NCBI GenBank assembly: GCA_036971475.1 | Contig: JBAIZL010000001.1 | Location: 206,408,841-206,472,840 of the forward strand | Length of the DNA stretch: 64,000 nucleotides | Direction of reading: 5' to 3' | Source of the DNA: Prosapia bicincta | Lineage: Eukaryota; Arthropoda; Insecta; Hemiptera; Cercopidae | In this document: in pieces, positions 37,119 through 51,689 of the stretch | Layout of the letters: each line of letters opens with the position of its first letter | How positions within the stretch are numbered: position 1 is the first letter of the stretch | The notes under the pieces: generated by a model | Told to the model about the DNA's origin: nothing | Seen by the model: only the letters and a program-made list of their open reading frames with translations | Databases searched by the model: none | Made by a program: the position numbers and the translations under genes

Positions 37119-37146
37119 TTTCAGTAACTCAAGTCATCATCATTAG
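37119..37146 (-). ncRNA. Weak hammerhead-like motif, solitary
   Basis: CTAATGA, T, GATGAC-TTGA-GTTACT (one mismatch, two wobbles), GAAA. It resembles family 2 but has a changed core base and no palindrome. Probably a decayed copy. Confidence 0.3.
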
Positions 37147-38629
37147 TGACACTGCTACAAATTCGCAACTGTAATGATGGTTAATGTTAACAACTACTTT
37201 CGACTGAATGTGAATGTGTTTGGTGGATATGTTTCACATGAAACCCCCATAATATTTAGACTAATGCTATAAGCAACATTAATTGTTCAGTTCAACGGAT
37301 AAGGTGATCGAATAAATAAGTGATCGATCATAAAACTGACCCTAAGGTTATGTTTTTTTCTACGTATAGTTAAGGATAAGCTGAAATCTAGTTGTGTCAA
37401 AAAGGAAATTGTATCAGAAAAGAGTTAAATTTATAATTTTGCCCCTGTTTTTTGCTTTATTGTAAATAAATTATTCTACAATGTAAAATAAATTATAAAA
37501 ATACAATTTATACCTATAATTAAGCTTGCGTTAGTTCTCTGTTCCATGAATTTTAATCTTTTACCTTGTTAGTCAGAATAATTAAAAGGAAAATTTAACT
37601 AACTTATAACAATACTTTTCAAATATTTATAGGGCAATAATCCTTATAAGATTTTATTGAAATGTTTTTCTATCGACTTTTAGAATTGTACATATTTTTA
37701 ATTGTTAGGTAAAATAATTTTCTTGCAATTATGCAGAAAACTTTTACGACTGTTATTTTCGCATGTATTATAACTGTTTAACAAAGATGAAAATGATTTG
37801 GACAAATTGTAAAAACAATACCATTTGCTTGAAAAATAGATATTTATTCGATATACTTTTAAAATCTTTTTAAAAGTATTTAAAAGACTTAATACCAACA
37901 CACTCTATGTAACGCACAAATATTTTTAGGCTTACAAAATATATTTTGTCCTATTGATAATAAGGTAACACAAAACGTATGTGTTTTTTCTCTACTTAGC
38001 AACCTTTGCACCCTAAAAAGAGAGTAGACGGTCGTAAGAAACAAGTCCGTCTTGATTGAAAAATCATTTTCCTCGACCAATCAGTAAGCTAGGTGATAAC
38101 ACAATAATAATAACACATAACAATAATGTAAAGATAAGGTCATTACATAAACACACAATATTTTCTCGTCACTCAGCCACGTCATATACGTACACCTTAC
38201 TGTGAGAATATTTACCTTATTAAAATTTGTAATTTAGATTTCTGAATGTAAATATCCAATTGGCGTGATTTTGAAATTAATATATTCAATCTCGTCGCCT
38301 TTTAGTCTAGATATGAAAGTAATTTATTCATTATTATTCAAAGAGAAAATGCTAAACCCGTACTCTTTAGAAATGCAATAAACTAGAGAGAGACGTTGTA
38401 GCAAAAGGATCCTCAGTGGAGGAATATTTTTGTAAAAATATAAAGCTTTTTAATGTGTTTTAAAATAAAACTAACCTTAAGAAATTTGTTAAAAAAATTA
38501 CCTACTTATAAAAATTGTTTCATTTAGTGTGATCAAAAACTAGAGTTATTCATGAGTGAATATATCCTAAATACTAAAGCAAATAGCTAAACTTTTCTAA
38601 AGTGTTTACCTTCTTCAATACCATAACTA
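37147..38629. other. AT-rich stretch, nothing recognised
   Basis: Minus-strand frames of 67 and 63 codons overlap at 37698-38080. Neither has a recognisable domain. Confidence 0.45.
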
Positions 38630-38659
38630 TTTCGATAACTATTCAACTATCATCATCAG
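38630..38659 (-). ncRNA. Hammerhead-like motif, possible fifth family
   Basis: CTGATGA, T, GATAGTT-GAAT-AGTTATC (7 pairs, two of them wobbles), GAAA, followed by TAGTTATGG. The core is intact and the stem is the longest in the window. The bases after GAAA are only weakly self-complementary. No opposed partner or TA tract adjoins it. Confidence 0.5.
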
Positions 38660-40640
38660 TAGCAAATCGAAACAAGAAAAATATAACAAACAAATGGTTC
38701 ATCCTAGCGATGTTGTAACCTACACATTGTCACATTGTGCCAATGTAATATCATACAGTATAGCTTGTGAGACGGGTGGTGAAACTCTCTTTGGAATTAC
38801 AGAAACAAAAAGACAGTTGAAGCATGCGCGGACCAACAAAACTCTCAGTTATTTTAATGACTCAGTGCTTGTTGTTTGTATTGCGGCCTTTCCAAAAACG
38901 TTTCAGTGGTGTAAAGTTGTTGTCTTCACGATGTCTAAGCCATCAATGTCACATAACACAGCAGTAAGTAAGTCTGTTGATACAAATGTGATCCAGTCAG
39001 ATCAGGAAAATTATTAGATTTTATTGCAAAGCGCTAATGCTCGGCTGGAGGGAAATACAACAGGCAGAAGATCCACTCCGGCTGAGGAAGCTTTCCCTCA
39101 AACTGCTACCTCCCCTTATATGCTCGAGAGAGTTTCATAATTTGCATCACTACCTATGTAACCTGAGTTCCTCGTTGCCACGCTGGCTCTAGCACCCGTA
39201 GTCGGTCTAGCCTAGCACGAAAGAATTCCAGTCCATTCAGTTAACAATTACTGCCAAGGATGGCAGTGACTTTCTGGTAAACTTGACTGTACAAGTGAAC
39301 GCAGGGTAAGTGTAGTTGGAGCAATTTGGAATACACGCTAAAGCCGGATTTTCCTAGCGAAGCGTTTTTCGCATAGCAGGAGTCAGTTTTCACGCAATCA
39401 CGTCGATGGAAACGCGAAATGGATTACTCGGTTGCAATGTGTTTTTCTATAGCACCGTGTAGATCTTATTCAGTTGGCGTACAGACAATTTCTAGAGGGT
39501 TGCAATGGGTCAAAATCTTAAGAAAAAGAAAATGATAGCATTGCCTATTCATAAACAAATTATAGATGACAATGAAAAAGAGGGATATAGCTCTTATACT
39601 TTTATGGAAATAGGGTAAACAAGGGGTCGTAAAATAGGTCAGCTACGTAGTGCGCACTACACAGTTGCCCTACAATGAAACCGGTTTGATTACACAGAAT
39701 CAGGTCCCCGTTGCCCCTGGTATTTTCTATAAAGGTAGTAAATAATTAAGGGATTATTTATATAGAGAATTTCATATTCATATGACCAAACTGAATAGAA
39801 AATGTTACTTAGCAAAGCAGACAATAATAAATAAAACCTGTCTAATTATAAAAAAAAAACTGTTTAATATAAATTAACTGTCGGGCAAAACATTTAGCAG
39901 TAACAAAAATTTAACCTTAAACTAAATCAAACGTAATACATCACCACACATTTTTGACGTTACAAACACTAATAAACTATACAAAACTCAACAAATTAAA
40001 TACAGTATTTCAATTCAGATTTATATTCATACACAACATATACGTGAAAACACAAACATATAGATATTGGAAACGTAAAAGAGCCTTGTTATACTCAACC
40101 CATGAGAAGAGAGCTGTGTACGCCACACTAACCTCTTTAGTAGGTCTTAACAAGACTTGTAGGAGACACATTCCTCAACAACCTTTCTATAACACAATGA
40201 TATCTTTGAAGAGGTTGAACAAATACTAACAAGCCTTGTCTATACAGAAGACAGTGTTTACCATAATAACTAAGTCGATCCCACGTATATCAAAACCACT
40301 TGTTTTTTCGGTTTTTGTGTTGCAGGTGTAAGAGTTAGTGCATAGCAAACAATATAGTGAAAATACCAGGGCCCGTTCTATTCCTATTTTGTTATTATAT
40401 TCTAGTGCTGTTCAAGTATATATTTGAAATGTGTATACATCTGTTTAGTACGTCTTGAAATGGGAATTTAGGTTAACCGTTTTTCTTGTCATTTGTTATT
40501 GACATTAAGATAGAAGTAAATGTGTAAATCCTTGGATTTATTTCTTGTTCTTGATAAAATAATTGGATTTATACCAACTTTACTAGTTCTACATGTAACT
40601 CTAAATCTAATTTTAAATTAAATAAACATACAGGGAGAGA
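38660..40640. other. No supported gene; longest chance frame 107 codons
   Basis: The frame at 38694-39017 is not repetitive but has no recognised domain, no splice or promoter context I can defend, and neighbours full of stops. The block 39020-39300 is less AT-rich and might be an old repeat. A frame at 39954-40229 is likewise unrecognised. Confidence 0.4.
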
Positions 40641-40675
40641 CATATATATATATATATATAGTGAGAGAGAGAGAG
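40641..40675. repeat. (TA)n/(GA)n short tract
   Basis: About 20 bases of TA followed by GTGAGAGAGAGAGAGAGG. Confidence 0.9.
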
Positions 40676-40869
40676 GAAAAATCATTTTTTTATTGTTTAC
40701 ATATTATAAGTTAAATGGTTGGGAAGTATATTCAAATCATTTTACGTGAGTACTATTTTCTAAAAATAGCATCACTGAGATCGGTTCTATTATTCTGAAT
40801 GCAAATCTTTAGATGTGGAGAGTAAGGTATAATTATTTAGAAGGTTTAAAAATGGCGGCATAAACCTAT

Positions 40870-41080
40870 TCCTGTAGATAGCGCGTGTTCATGTTGTAGA
40901 GCAGCACATAGCCCTAATCGCTTTGGAACATTGATCGAGTGACCATCGTGTTGTAGAAAAGAAAGTTGTGGGCTTTGGAGTAAAACAGTTCTCACTCTTT
41001 CCGCATTCTCAAGTGTACAATCTCTTCTTGGGCCGATAATATTATGTTTTGCTAATGCACAAACTGTAGATCTAAATTGT
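40870..41080 (-). pseudogene. Tc1/mariner-type transposase N-terminal fragment
   Basis: One minus-strand frame reads IIGPRRDCTLENAERVRTVL followed by LQSPQLSFLQHD. This resembles the stretch before the second helix-turn-helix in insect mariner-like transposases (GRPR-x-VRTPENIERVR-x-S-x2-RSPRRS). The GRPR-like box, the ENxERVR string and the SP pair are what I rely on. No inverted ends or catalytic residues were found. It is a short decayed fragment, and the match is from memory of the family pattern. Confidence 0.45.
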
Positions 41081-44000
41081 CTTTTTCAATTTAAAACTGT
41101 TTGAATTGTTGGGCCTTTTCATTTCTTGCGATTTGAAGATGGGACGAAAGATACGTTGGGTTAATGTAGCCGAATCACTATTAGAACTAATATACTCTAC
41201 AGCTCACGCATGATGATTATTACTCATTCGAAATTTCCTCTAGTGACATTATCCCATAGCCTAACCGCTTACGTGTTTAGTGTCACGTATAAAGACAAAG
41301 CTATTTTGTTGTTGTATAAAACGAAACTCCACACAGAAAAGCCTAGTTATGGGCAGATTGTCACTTGTGAAAATACTGGGAAATTGTAACAGTGTATAGT
41401 GAGTAGCAACGTACCGACGTGAGAGCGTTTTCCTGTATATTTGTTGCAAGAAAGACCTGTTTGCTTACAGGCGTCATGTGAAGAGTCACTGGATTCACTA
41501 ACACGAAGAGGACGACACTAGTAACAACACTCGAGTCTAAAACAAAGGTGGTTTGCTATCGTAGAGGTTAGGATTCACAAGAGTGGTTATTGCACTTTAA
41601 CGAACACGAAGTGTCGCATGATATAATTAAAAGCGAGAGCAAATACTGTCAATTGTCGGTTGTAAATACTTTCGACACATCAACCTGTTACATATCAACC
41701 CGACGCAAGTCTGTCGCGCAAGGATTTTATTTCAGTACTATAGTACATTTGTAAAGGAAATCCACAGCATATCAAGGTAACTCCAGCATGTCAAAAATAT
41801 ACAAGGTAACTCTAGTATAAAATGTCTTTTTTATAAGTCCAACTGTGTGTGTTCTGCAGGCACTTGTTCATTTATTGCGGTATTTTATTCGCGGGGAATA
41901 GCTATAATTTCGAAATGAGTCTTGCGGTTTGTTTGATCTACTATTTAATCAGATGAGTAATGTCAAGGTAAAAAGATAATCTAAATAAATGTGTAATAGG
42001 TAATAAAGGATTGGAGATATTGGTGATTGTCCTTTCTTTTTAAAGTAAGATTACTTTCTAGTTGCGTGTGTCTGAATGGATTGTCAAAAGAACAAAATGG
42101 GAATAACAAAAATGGGTTTCAATTCAGGGTCTAAAACGATAAAAAAAAGATTTCAATTGATTTTAGGTTTTCGGGTGATTTTATTTTTGCATTGACCTTA
42201 CTTTGATAGGCTATTTTACTAAACAATGAAGCCAAAGATCTACAGTCTCAGTGTAACATATGTAAGCTACTGCAACTTTCCCACAACACAAATATCATGT
42301 TTGCGTAGCCACTGCTACATTAGAGAGGAGGGGATGTAAAACAAATGTCACTCTACATAATATTACAAAATTAAATGTTATGTCCATTGTTAGCCTGTAA
42401 CGTTAAATGCATTACCCCTTTATAGGGGTATAAAACTTTATATTGTTAAAATAATTTTATATAGGATTTTAATGTTGTTCTAGAGTTTTTTTTTAATTCT
42501 AAATATTTAGAGTCTTTTTTTAATCTATCTGCATCAGCATGTAACTTTTTTAGCAATACATTTTTATTCTAAGGTCAATAAAAATACCAAGAGTTGAAAA
42601 ACAGGTTCCAACTCCGCGATTCGTTCAATTGTATTTATGAGAGAGAACGACTATTCCACGAACGTTTTTATCCCATCCATCTTGCACACCCTACACCAAC
42701 AAACCCCCTCCTTCTCTAACTTTATTATTGACTCGTTCATCTTGACATAAAAATATAGTTTTATTGCTATGGAATTAAATATTATAGTTAAAAACCATTG
42801 GCTACAGCTTTAGTTTTAAAATTTGATAAAAGGTTTAAAATACATTATTTTTCCCCATTCCTTGAGATCAAATTTAATGCAGAAATACTGTTTTCAATCA
42901 CTTTGCATTACCTGCCTCACATTAAAACCATTTGATCCTGAAACAACAGAACAAACGTTTTGGATAGTATTTAAAATGATCACAATAAAAATCAATATAT
43001 AATTTGGTTATGCCAACATATTTTATCCTCGTTTCAGGACTAAAAACTCAGAATCCGAAACAAAAACTCGTCAAAAAACAAGACAAGCAATAACTAAAAT
43101 ATTCTATATACCTTTTTAATATACAACAATTCATACTTTTTAATAATAAACATCTAAAAATAACGGATTTTAAACTTCAAATTCTTTGACATTCTTTGAC
43201 TCATTCATTCAAAGAAATCCGGCTTTAATAGAAATGAAATTTTTAGAGTTATATTTATTTAAACGTAAAGAAAAACTGTTGGAGGGAAACGTTTTTGAAC
43301 TTCAGAAACAGCAAGTAGGAATTTGCTACCTTAAACGTGTAGAGGACGTAATGAAGGAACTAGTCGATTTTCCTTAACAATTTAATTTATTCGACATACA
43401 ATGTCACAACAAACTGCGAATCTTTGTCAGAATTAAGTTAATTGAAAACTTAATCCTCTTTTACTACGATTTTTGCATTGGTATAAGCCTTAGTTAGGCA
43501 ATTCCCCCCCCCCCTTAGGTAAGTGTTATTTCTCAATTATTCTATCATCCTCAAACGATTCTAAAAATTTGAAAACTTTTCGGCATTATATGCTCATATT
43601 TGTAATTAGCTATAAGAGTACTGCGAAACTTTCATTTAAAACTAACTATATGTTATAACGTATTAATTTACTAGTTTTATGTAATACGTTATCATTAATT
43701 ATTATCGTTAATATAATGTTATTATTAATACGGTTATATTATATTATAATATATGAATTATTTATATACTATACATAAATTAAAGGAAATATCAAATTTT
43801 GATCGTTTGAAATAAAAATCATGGAACCATTATGAATTTAAATTATAGTACATTTACACAATGGAGAGGAAAAAACTCATTTTTTATTAAAATCTGGTAA
43901 GTTGGATTAAACATGACTCAGATTTTGGTGTGATCCACTAGTTATTTTTCTCCCACAACGTTACACAAATGTCATTCTCAATTTTAGAATAATCTTTACT

Positions 44001-44440
44001 GAAATAAACGATTAACAATATATTCTTTTACGTTTTATTATAATGGGTATTTTTTTATTCTCTGATTGCCCTTGTAATGATATAGTTATAAAAATAAGTA
44101 TTTTAAAAGACAGTATTTAGAGTTAAACATATAACGTAGTAAGTTTCAATTTACAATTTATAACTCATTTTTAAAACGATATTTACCATATTATCGATAA
44201 TTATTTAAAAAACATTATTTTATTTTTTAAAGTTTCTTGTTATAGTGACGATATAAAATATCTCACTACCTTGGTATATTTAGCCATTTAAAATTGTTTA
44301 CTGAACTCTTTAAAGAAACTTGTACAGTTTATTCTAGATAAATGTTTTTTAATCAGAAAAATAAATTTGTTGTTTTACTATTTTAAACTTTTTATCTTGA
44401 AATGAAATAGTGTTTATTTAAAATGCCTTCTCCTGTTTTA
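41081..44440. other. AT-rich stretch, nothing recognised
   Basis: A 12-base C run is at about 43504. Frames at 41261-41449 and 43186-43377 are short and unrecognised. The zone 43670-43760 is very rich in TTAATA/TATTAA palindromes. Confidence 0.45.
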
Positions 44441-44445
44441 GAGAA

Positions 44446-44477
<32 letters not shown>

Positions 44478-44485
44478 TGTGTTTA

Positions 44486-44552
<67 letters not shown>
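44441..44552. repeat. (GA)n then (GT)n compound microsatellite
   Basis: About 36 bases of GA followed by about 75 of GT with one TATG and one TTATG interruption. Confidence 0.95.
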
Positions 44553-47500
44553 TAGTGCTGTGCGAGTATGTGTATATTGAAACTCATATTTCTACCGGCA
44601 ATTTAAAAATAAATTCGTTATTCATGTTTAAAATATAATATTTGATTGTATACAACATAATTTAACTTCCGCTAGGAAATATCATTAAACAAGCAAAACG
44701 TTTCCACTTCACACCCTGCCGTTGATCTATTCAAGTGTGAAATAACAAACATATTGCTGGAGAATATTGGAACAATAACCATTAAAGTAAATACGGGAGC
44801 GATATCTACCGATTAGATTATCCTACTCGCTGCCCTACGTAAAAAAAACGTGAACAATATCGTATCCATGACGACCTACATATGGTAACTCTAAAATTAC
44901 TTGCTTACAATAATACTGTATTCAGGTTATAACCCATTCCACTGATTAAACAACTTTTAATAAGTTATTAATTTATTCTTCTGAATCAGAGGCAGCTGAT
45001 TTTTATTTAGAGTTAGGTACTACTAATAAGAGAACTGTAGTGTTTTCTAAACTAATTTACCAACATTTTTTTATATATTTCTTTAAATAAAAGTATATCA
45101 AATTATGGAATATTTTCATAATTTGTTTGTGTTCGTGGAAATTATTTATGGTAGAATTTTATATTATTTATTGAGTTTTAAAAGTAACATTTTAGCTTTA
45201 CATATTTCGGTACTTAATTTTATAAAAATGACTATTTAACGGTATTGGAATACCTAAGGAGAGACAGGGCTTAGCTCCCTTACTGGGGCATACTGTACTC
45301 TACGTAACTTTGCCAGCGCTAAACTTAAATCACCCTTATCACCTTAGCTACTCATTTTGAGCCAAATTGTGAGTAGAATATCGTTGAAGGAGGTCAAATC
45401 GCAGGATCTATATTAGTAGCGAAGCGCTACTCACTATATCATTTAGTCACCGTTATTAATTTATTTTTCCCACTGAAGAAAATATGAAACAATCAAATTA
45501 CGTTTCTTCCACTTTTTTAAAATCTCTGAATCGTGAAATAACATTTTCGAGAATATTGGAACAACGACAAACCCAATAAAATAAATATAACAGATTTCAT
45601 TACCTTATTCGAGACTGGATGGAAAATGTATAAATATAACGGACTTATTTTACCATTTATTTACAAAAAATTTTACCATGTAAGATAAATAGGGTGTGAG
45701 GAAAATAGACCTCACAAATGACCTTTTCGGAATATTAGGTTACAGCATTCAACCCCATCAGATTAATCGTTTCAACAATTAAGTATTTAAGTTGTGCTCT
45801 ACATTGTTGGACCATACTAGAACCTAAATGACCCTTGATGGTACACTTCTTACACTTTTTAATGAAACATAATCTAAAGAAATCATTTAGTCTACTGCAA
45901 TGAGCATTAGCAGCAGTTGGTGCTACAATGGACCATCTCTGTTACTTTAACGAACCCCCCCCCCCTGAATGGCAGTCATTCATTGTGTACTATTGTATAG
46001 TAGTAACAATCTTTCTCTATCGGAATTAGCATGTGCCGTTATTGAAGTTCCTTGTGAAATTTAGAAAGTAAACACTAGAGAAACTAATAAATGAAGAAGG
46101 AATGACCAGCATGCGATCCTATAATACAAATTTGTGAATTCTGTATTACTGAATCCTGGTATTATTTTTCTGCACTATTTTCATAATAAACTCTGACTCT
46201 TCATATAATTTGTGAAAAGGATAAAACTATTTTGGTTTTCTTTTTTTGAAAGAAAAGTTTTTACATTTAAGTGGTACTAAAATTTCAATAAAAACTAAAC
46301 TATTTCATACATTGAAGTTTCTTTTTTAGTGCAAATTTCTTTTACTGAAACTATTACAAACATTCGATATATTTTATTATTAAATGACTTGTAATTTATA
46401 TATTATTAGGTTATTTACTAAATTACTATTTTAATTAAAACTATATTTCGTCAGTTTATTACTAAATAAAAAAATAATTATTTCATATTTTTATTATATA
46501 AATATATTATTATAAATATTACTTTTACAAAATACACTACATATTTAGAAATAAGACGACGAAATCAACTGATTTTCCTTTGGAAATAAAAAAAAAAACA
46601 TCTACTCATAAAGTATTAAGTATAATTATTTAGTCCTGTAAGCAAAAATTGAAGCACACAGTAATGGTCAGCCGTCCTATGGGAGTATGTATCGTTATAA
46701 AAATATTGTTTTTGTATTTGTCCAATATCCACTGTTTCGTGTTCATATTTCCACTTGGACGTTATTCACTTTACATGCATAATACATCACAATTTAAATG
46801 AGTGCTTTTAAAAGAGGTGAAATTTTGTCGAAAGTAATTAAATAAAGTTATTTCGGGAGACAAAGTGGGATTTATATCTCCACAAACATCAAAGGCTGAT
46901 GTTTTAAGGAAAACAATGAGGGCCTTTATTCTTGAACATAACATGAAACACACACCACACATTAAATAACACACAAACGTGACTGAAGGCTCAGGATAAC
47001 GTTATTGGTAAAAGGATAAATAAAAGCAATGATTTTAAAACAATGTATTTACTTTTTACATTATTCAATACACATGTAAAAAACCTATAATTCACTTAAT
47101 GTTGTAAAAACTAAATTATAACATAACTAAAGCATTTTAAAGTGACATTTTGCAAGGGAAATTGTAAAATGTTCACGTTACGGGAAATAGGAAGAGAATA
47201 TTACTTTGTCAACACTTTGAAACAATACAAAAGAGTCGATAATTATATAATGTCTGGTTTATTCAACAAAGAAATAATTTTTAAAAAAACGAAGTGGAAG
47301 AGACACTGGACGGAGTAAGCAAAATGTTATTTGCAGATAACAAAATCTATAAATGTTAATTATGCGATATTAGGACATGTTTAAAAGTAGAGACGTTTAA
47401 ACTGTTGTGAAGTAGGCCCTAACTATAAGATCAAACACCTAAAGGAGACTATTATAAACCATTCAAGTAATGAGAGTTAGTTAACACGAAACTTGCAAGT

Positions 47501-47800
47501 AGTGACCGAATCACGTTTTAAGTTATTAACTAGTTTTCATCAAATTATTTAGTAAAATAAATTTCTAAAGACAGTTTAATTTAGTAAAGGAAATTATTTG
47601 CAACATAAATGAACATCTCCTAATTAACTCCATACATCATCAGCTGACGACTCTAAACATTGTTACTTTCTTAGGCTTCTTCAACCGTCTCATTCCTTAT
47701 TTACGCTTTCCAACTGTTGCTCTTATGAATATTTACGTTAAAGATTTTTCGTTGTGCGTTTCCTGACGTCCTTGTACGTTTCCAATAACTAACTTCTGTC
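44553..47800. other. AT-rich stretch, nothing recognised
   Basis: A short perfect hairpin AGTAGCG-AAG-CGCTACT occurs near 45416-45432. A C11 run occurs at about 45955. No coding or transposon signal was supported. Confidence 0.45.
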
Positions 47801-48135
<335 letters not shown>

Positions 48136-49335
48136 TGAGTGTATAAGCGTGAATATTCCTATTCAATCTGGGATTAACTGAAATGAGCAATAATTCAATT
48201 TCTAACTGGTAAGTTTAATTAGGCCAGTAATAAACTAAAATTAAATCTTTTTAATATACGTACTAGATCATATAGAATACTAGAACTAACGGGTAAGTGG
48301 AGTTAATCAATTATGCCCGTGAGACATTGACCGTTTGACATTAATCTTAATTCCGAACTAACTTGCTGCAAGTAAAATATATAAAGATATTATATAAATA
48401 ACTGTTAGGCTTATAGTACATTTTGTTTTAAAAAATTGTAGGCATTGGTCGCAAATAAAAGTGGTTTTAAATCGCCAAAATTTAAAGCAATTTGACTCAG
48501 TCATTTGAGTAAACGAAGTATGTTGAACAAATTGGTCTGTAATTTTTCAAATTGTGTGAGAAGGCCACACAAGTAATTAAAACATAAGATTCCAATTAGC
48601 AGTGTTTAATTTGTAATTAACTAACAACACATGGCTTCACGATGACCTGCATCTAAAGGTCTGAATACACATCACCTCTAAAAAATATGCAACGATCCGA
48701 ATATCTGCCATCTGAGGCAAACTGTTATTAATTGGTTTGACGAAATTAGGAATTGGTTTCACCTGCTCTAAGAGGGAAGTTTCCGATTTTCAGATTGGAT
48801 TTCCTCTTAAATAACACAGTAAGTCCCTCTCTTGCATGCCCCAAACTGTAAGCTATTAAGGAAGTTGATAATGCAGGAGGTTGTGAGGTATTAAACAGAG
48901 GTAAGAAGGAATCTTAGAGTAACTAAACTATAAAAAGATTGGTAACGTAATAAAAATGATGTTACAAAGGTGGGCAGAGTGAACAAAAATAAAACGAGAA
49001 GATAGAGAAAAAATAGGGAATTAAAGTAGTGTAATAAATAGCATAAACATTTATATATTCTACATACCATTGAAAGAATATTCATACTTCAATAAAAATA
49101 AATTATTTATAGTAGACATGGAAAGGATTTGTTGCAGTGTGTTTTCTGTTGAACATTTCCTTCAATTAAATCAGTTCAAAGTCAAGTTATGTGAACTGTA
49201 AATATATCAAACAAGCCTCAAAATTACATATAATGGAAAATCGTTTCCACAAGTTTTATTCGAGCTTTGAAAATCCCACTTTATCCTATAATTGTGCTAT
49301 ACAAATTGTTCCAATTCAATATCTTCATGTACTAT
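48136..49335. other. AT-rich stretch, nothing recognised
   Basis: Only short frames, such as 48891-49085 on the minus strand (Leu/Phe-rich, 64 codons), with no domain. Confidence 0.5.
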
Positions 49336-49620
49336 CGCTTATAGTCCAGCTACAACGTTTGTAGACACTGAACGCTTCACCAAGAATATGGTTTATTCGC
49401 GTTGTTCTAGTTGCCAACTGAAAAGGGTGGCTCCCTCTCGAGACTTCATAGTATAGTTTTGGGCGTTTTGCAGTGTGTTAATTATAGATGAATCAACTTT
49501 TGTGCAAACCTAATATCACAACAGTATATAGATTTAAAAGTTTCATATTTTAAATTGGAAAAAGTAAAAATTAAAGTGTAATAGAAAAATAATAAACGTG
49601 AGTTTATACATGATGCTTAC
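49336..49620 (+). repeat. Dispersed repeat family B, copy 2
   Basis: Same order of shared strings as 28315-28620. Its 3' part (TAATAGAAAAATAATAAACGTGAGTT) also resembles 3125-3160, which may be a third, very decayed copy. Confidence 0.55.
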
Positions 49621-51689
49621 AAATGACAGTACCCGCTACCGTTCAGATGTTTTCCTACAAAACGAAGCTGTTATATTATAACCGAAACCTTCCTAATGTT
49701 TCAGAAAGAATAGAATAAATCTGAGTGAAAACAAACAAAATATAATCTACAAAAACAAAATAAAATTAAAACACCACTCTACAGCCAGTTAACACTGCAG
49801 TATCTCTATAACCTTTGTCCCTCTCATGTAAGGTAGAGTTGCCAGATAAAATCAGTAAGCTAACTGGAGTAATGTTCAATATGCTGGTAAGTACAGATGG
49901 CCAGTAAACAAATATTGAGAGCAACCGTCACATCAGATACACATACAGTCGTGACCTATTTGGTGAGTAATGACTAAATGTTAAGGGATGCCAGCTGATG
50001 GACTAAATCTAGCTTTCCTCAAGAGGTAGTAGACTGAAACTAAACTTCTATCAAAAATACATATCGCCTAAGTCTATTGAGGAATATGGCTAGAAATGAA
50101 GTACACAAAAAAAGAAATAAGAAAATTATAAAACTGCCGTAAATGGTGTTTTAGCTCCGATTGTGAGACTAATCAGACTTTATGTCTCTGACATTTCACG
50201 ATAAATATTAACTAGTGAAAGTTTGATAATGGCAACAAACTTTCTGAAACATACGCGATATCACGACATTAAAAACTTTGTTTTGTTGAGAATTTCGAGC
50301 TGTTTTATTTATATACGAGTACTACGGTTTATAAAGTTATGGTAAATTTGTAGGGGTGAACTTTACCCTTAGTGTTCTAAGGTATGTTGAGCATTACTAA
50401 TTTCGGTTAAATTGATTAATTATCCTATCTTTTCCAACTACCCCACTACCAGAGTAAGTGATCATTGGGACAATATGGAGGAAACGAGAATAGTCTTTAT
50501 AAAGATTACAACATTAACCAAACTCTCTGGGGATGCTAAATAATGAGGTTTCAACTAATAACCAGAAGGTATCTTAACCTCGAGTCCTATCTGGGGCTCT
50601 AAGGGGTGATCTGTGCCTGGGCTCTATGTCAAAAATTATTTCATGTGATTTTTCTAAATCTGCAATGAAACTCATTAAAAGAATTTGAGATATTCATTTT
50701 AAGCCAAATGTGTTTATAACGAAATAAATCCTGTTAAATAAATAAACAAATAAATTGATTTATATACAAAACTTGCGAGTATCATTCCCAGAAAACTATG
50801 ATTTGATATGTTAAGGGAAGCTCTACGGCCCTTCTACAAGTTCGGATTTTAATTAATCAATAACCAATACATATTCTTCTGCGAACATTAAATCTATATA
50901 CCAATTTTAATAAACTTGAATCATAATATGTTTCATCAAGTATACAGTTCTAGTCACGGAAATTACGAAAAAAATTAACTAATGAAATATTTTTTAACAT
51001 ATAATGACGTATAATTAGGCCAGACTAAAAGTGTAGGTTATCAGTAGAAAAACCACACATCTTGCACACAGTAAATATAATAGTCCTGAAAAGGCAAATG
51101 TGGATGAACGTATTATCTATAATCTACTTGTTTTACATACAAAGCGTAATAAATTATTTACAATTACATACTCTAAATCATTAATTAATAATTGAACTAT
51201 TTTTGGAGGAAATTAAATTTTAAATTCTAAAGTTTATAGAAAGACTGTTTTATTAAAAATACTTAGCTCAAAACCAGTGTTGGATATTTCGCTAAATTCT
51301 AATATAAAACTAACTAATGCAGACAAAGACCCTAGAAGTAAGTTATCCTTTGTACAAGAATATATACACATATATTGTCTACGAGGCAATTTCAGGTGTC
51401 TGTATCAGGTCTCAATTTAGGTCAGGATGAAAAAAGAACAGCTTTATTAAGTGAAGATGGTAATAGCTTTCGTTTTTTTGTACTTTCGTCCTTCCTCTTG
51501 TTAATGTGCTCTCACTCAAACTACTCATATCTTCCGGAACACTATTTGGTTTTCTGATCTTTCTGCAATTCCTACAAATATCGATACAAAACTCTCATTT
51601 CGGCATTAGAGCATCTGAATCTAATTTTCCGTTTAGTCGCCATAAGTATCAAGCTACTTATTGTAGCGTGTAACCAGGTTTCGATGCGG
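49621..51689. other. AT-rich stretch, nothing recognised
   Basis: No repeats longer than a few tens of bases and no frame with a domain were seen. Confidence 0.45.

Noticed and set aside
38694..39017. 107-codon plus-strand frame as a possible gene
   Set aside because: No domain, no homology I recognise, no supported exon context; length is within reach of chance in 64 kb.
45410..45435. Short AGTAGCG/CGCTACT hairpin as a terminator or regulatory site
   Set aside because: Isolated 7-bp palindrome with no gene next to it; expected by chance in this length.
47632..47660. CTGATGATG on the minus strand near 47640
   Set aside because: No GAAA at a suitable distance and no stem.
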